Shown here: positions 13,257 to 14,322 of the stretch, piece after piece | How the letters are laid out: each line of letters starts with the position of its first letter | Numbering within the stretch: the first letter of the stretch is position 1 | Assembly: GCA_003451675.1 (NCBI GenBank) | Contig: DMCY01000045.1 | Coordinates: 1-14,322, forward strand | Length of the DNA stretch: 14,322 nt | Direction of reading: 5' to 3' | Source: Candidatus Atribacteria bacterium | GTDB lineage: Bacteria; Atribacterota; JS1; SB-45; 34-128 | Notes under the pieces: model-generated | Told to the model about the DNA's origin: nothing | Databases searched by the model: none | Seen by the model: the letters and a program-made list of their open reading frames with translations, nothing else | Program-made: the position numbers and the translations under genes

Positions 13257-14322
13257 GTGAGATATAAAATTGTACTAAATACCTTAGGGAGCCTTTTGTT
13301 TTTTTTAGGACTAAGCATGCTATTCCCTCTTTTGTATGCTGTTTACTATCAGGAATCAGTAATTAATGCCTTCATACTTTCTATGGCTATTACTTCTTTA
13401 AGTGGTCTTTTATTATGGAAATTTTTTCCTTCAAAAGATCCTATCGGTCATAAAGAAGGATTTGCTATTGCTGCCCTGGGATGGATATTGGCTGCTGGTT
13501 TTGGAGCTCTTCCCTTTTTATTTGCCGGAACTTTCCCCAGTTTTATCGATGCTTATTTTGAATCAATGTCCGGATTTACTACCACCGGAGCTACTGTACT
13601 TGTCCCCATTGAAGGAAACCCCTATGCAATCCTTTTCTGGCGGGACTTTATCCAGTGGTTGGGAGGAATGGGAATTATAGTTTTGGTAGTAGCTATCCTT
13701 CCGGCCTTAGGAACAGGAGGAATGCAATTATTTAAATCAGAAGTCCCCGGACCGGAACCGGATAGATTAAAGCCCAGAATCAAAGAGACCGCCAAACTTC
13801 TCTGGGGAGTATATTTATTATTTTCTGTTTTACAGGTAGCTTGTTTATATTTTACCGGAATGTCCTTGTTTGATGCCCTTACTCATATGTTCGGCACTAT
13901 GCCTACAGGGGGATTCACCCCCAAAAACCTAAGTGTAGGAGCATATGATAACCCTATTTTTGAAAATATAATAATTCTCTTTATGTTTATTGCCGGAGCA
14001 AATTTTACCCTTCATTATAAAGCTCTTCATGGAAACCTAAAAAGTCTGTTTAAAGATAGAGAATTTCTTTTTTACAGTGGAGTGATACTATTCTCAATCT
14101 TAGCTATCGCCACTGAACTTAGATTATATATTTATAATTCAATTTTTACTGCTCTAAGATATGCTTCTTTTCAGGTAGTATCTATAGCCACTACTACCGG
14201 CTTCGTAACTGCTGATTACGATGTCTGGCCGGCATTTTCTAAAAGTGTGTTATTAGTTTTAATGTTCATAGGCGGGTGCGCTGGTTCGACCGGAGGAGCT
14301 AATGAAACTCCTCGCAGCAGAG
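13257..14322 (+). CDS. trkH: Trk potassium uptake channel subunit TrkH (partial, runs off window)
   Basis: This membrane potassium channel/transporter partners TrkA. The window holds the first 355 codons of an expected 480 or so; no stop occurs. The start is GTG at 13257, two bases after the trkA stop, chosen because VRYKIVLNTLGSLLFFLGL is a typical TrkH N terminus and no better codon lies near. The four pore-loop signatures are present: TTTGAT (108-113), TMPTGGF (214-220), ATTTGF (311-316) and CAGSTGG (341-347), each with the selectivity-filter glycine. Multiple hydrophobic helices separate them. The last codons read GGANETPRSR, where homologues usually have GG followed by x-(M/I)-K-x-x-R; see the separate finding. 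Pairing with trkA as an operon is clear. Confidence 0.94.
   Translation, partial: MRYKIVLNTLGSLLFFLGLSMLFPLLYAVYYQESVINAFILSMAITSLSGLLLWKFFPSKDPIGHKEGFAIAALGWILAAGFGALPFLFAGTFPSFIDAYFESMSGFTTTGATVLVPIEGNPYAILFWRDFIQWLGGMGIIVLVVAILPALGTGGMQLFKSEVPGPEPDRLKPRIKETAKLLWGVYLLFSVLQVACLYFTGMSLFDALTHMFGTMPTGGFTPKNLSVGAYDNPIFENIIILFMFIAGANFTLHYKALHGNLKSLFKDREFLFYSGVILFSILAIATELRLYIYNSIFTALRYASFQVVSIATTTGFVTADYDVWPAFSKSVLLVLMFIGGCAGSTGGANETPRSR

Noticed and set aside
13402..13680. Plus-strand open frame of 92 codons inside trkH
   Set aside because: It is an out-of-frame shadow; the trkH frame from 13257 runs without a stop to the window end and carries all four pore motifs.

Overview
The window is AT-rich DNA from a bacterium that looks anaerobic and clostridia-like. 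Three lines of evidence point this way. A tungsten-type aldehyde:ferredoxin oxidoreductase sits with its own iron-sulfur partner. Small proteins typical of Bacillota and related Terrabacteria are present (SpoVS, an Asp23/Gls24 protein, HU). A ydaO-type (c-di-AMP) riboswitch precedes a Trk potassium uptake operon. I cannot fix the phylum from this window; Bacillota or an Atribacterota-like lineage would both fit.

Layout. From 83 to 4965 everything is on the minus strand, transcribed right to left: dihydrolipoyl dehydrogenase, an MFS transporter, a four-cluster ferredoxin-like protein and AOR. The last three look like one operon, and a hairpin terminator lies just past the AOR stop. From 5219 to 6514 (minus) is a secreted DUF4384/PEGA-repeat protein, with a strong terminator downstream. 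HU (plus, 6970-7242) is divergent from it and ends in a bidirectional terminator. The minus strand then carries an Asp23-family protein, SpoVS, a cobalamin-binding-type radical SAM protein, an unrecognised secreted protein of 152 residues and an FmdB-type zinc ribbon. Most intergenic regions here are short, but 10363-10883 is a 520-base repeat-rich spacer.

The right end is plus strand. After a degenerate insertion-sequence remnant (11198-11520) come a sigma-70-type promoter, a ydaO/c-di-AMP riboswitch with an intrinsic terminator, trkA and trkH; trkH runs off the window. The expected logic is that high c-di-AMP ends transcription in the leader and so lowers potassium import by TrkA/TrkH.

The non-coding DNA is unusually rich in small palindromes. 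There is a head-to-head pair of hairpins whose stems differ by compensating changes, two copies of a REP-like 20-mer 8 kb apart, a duplicated hairpin arm at the left edge, and the IS remnant flanked by identical 17-bp repeats. I found no tRNA, rRNA, CRISPR array or prophage. I did not find a convincing new multi-gene system. The most informative items are the riboswitch-trk unit, the AOR/ferredoxin/MFS operon and the palindromic elements.
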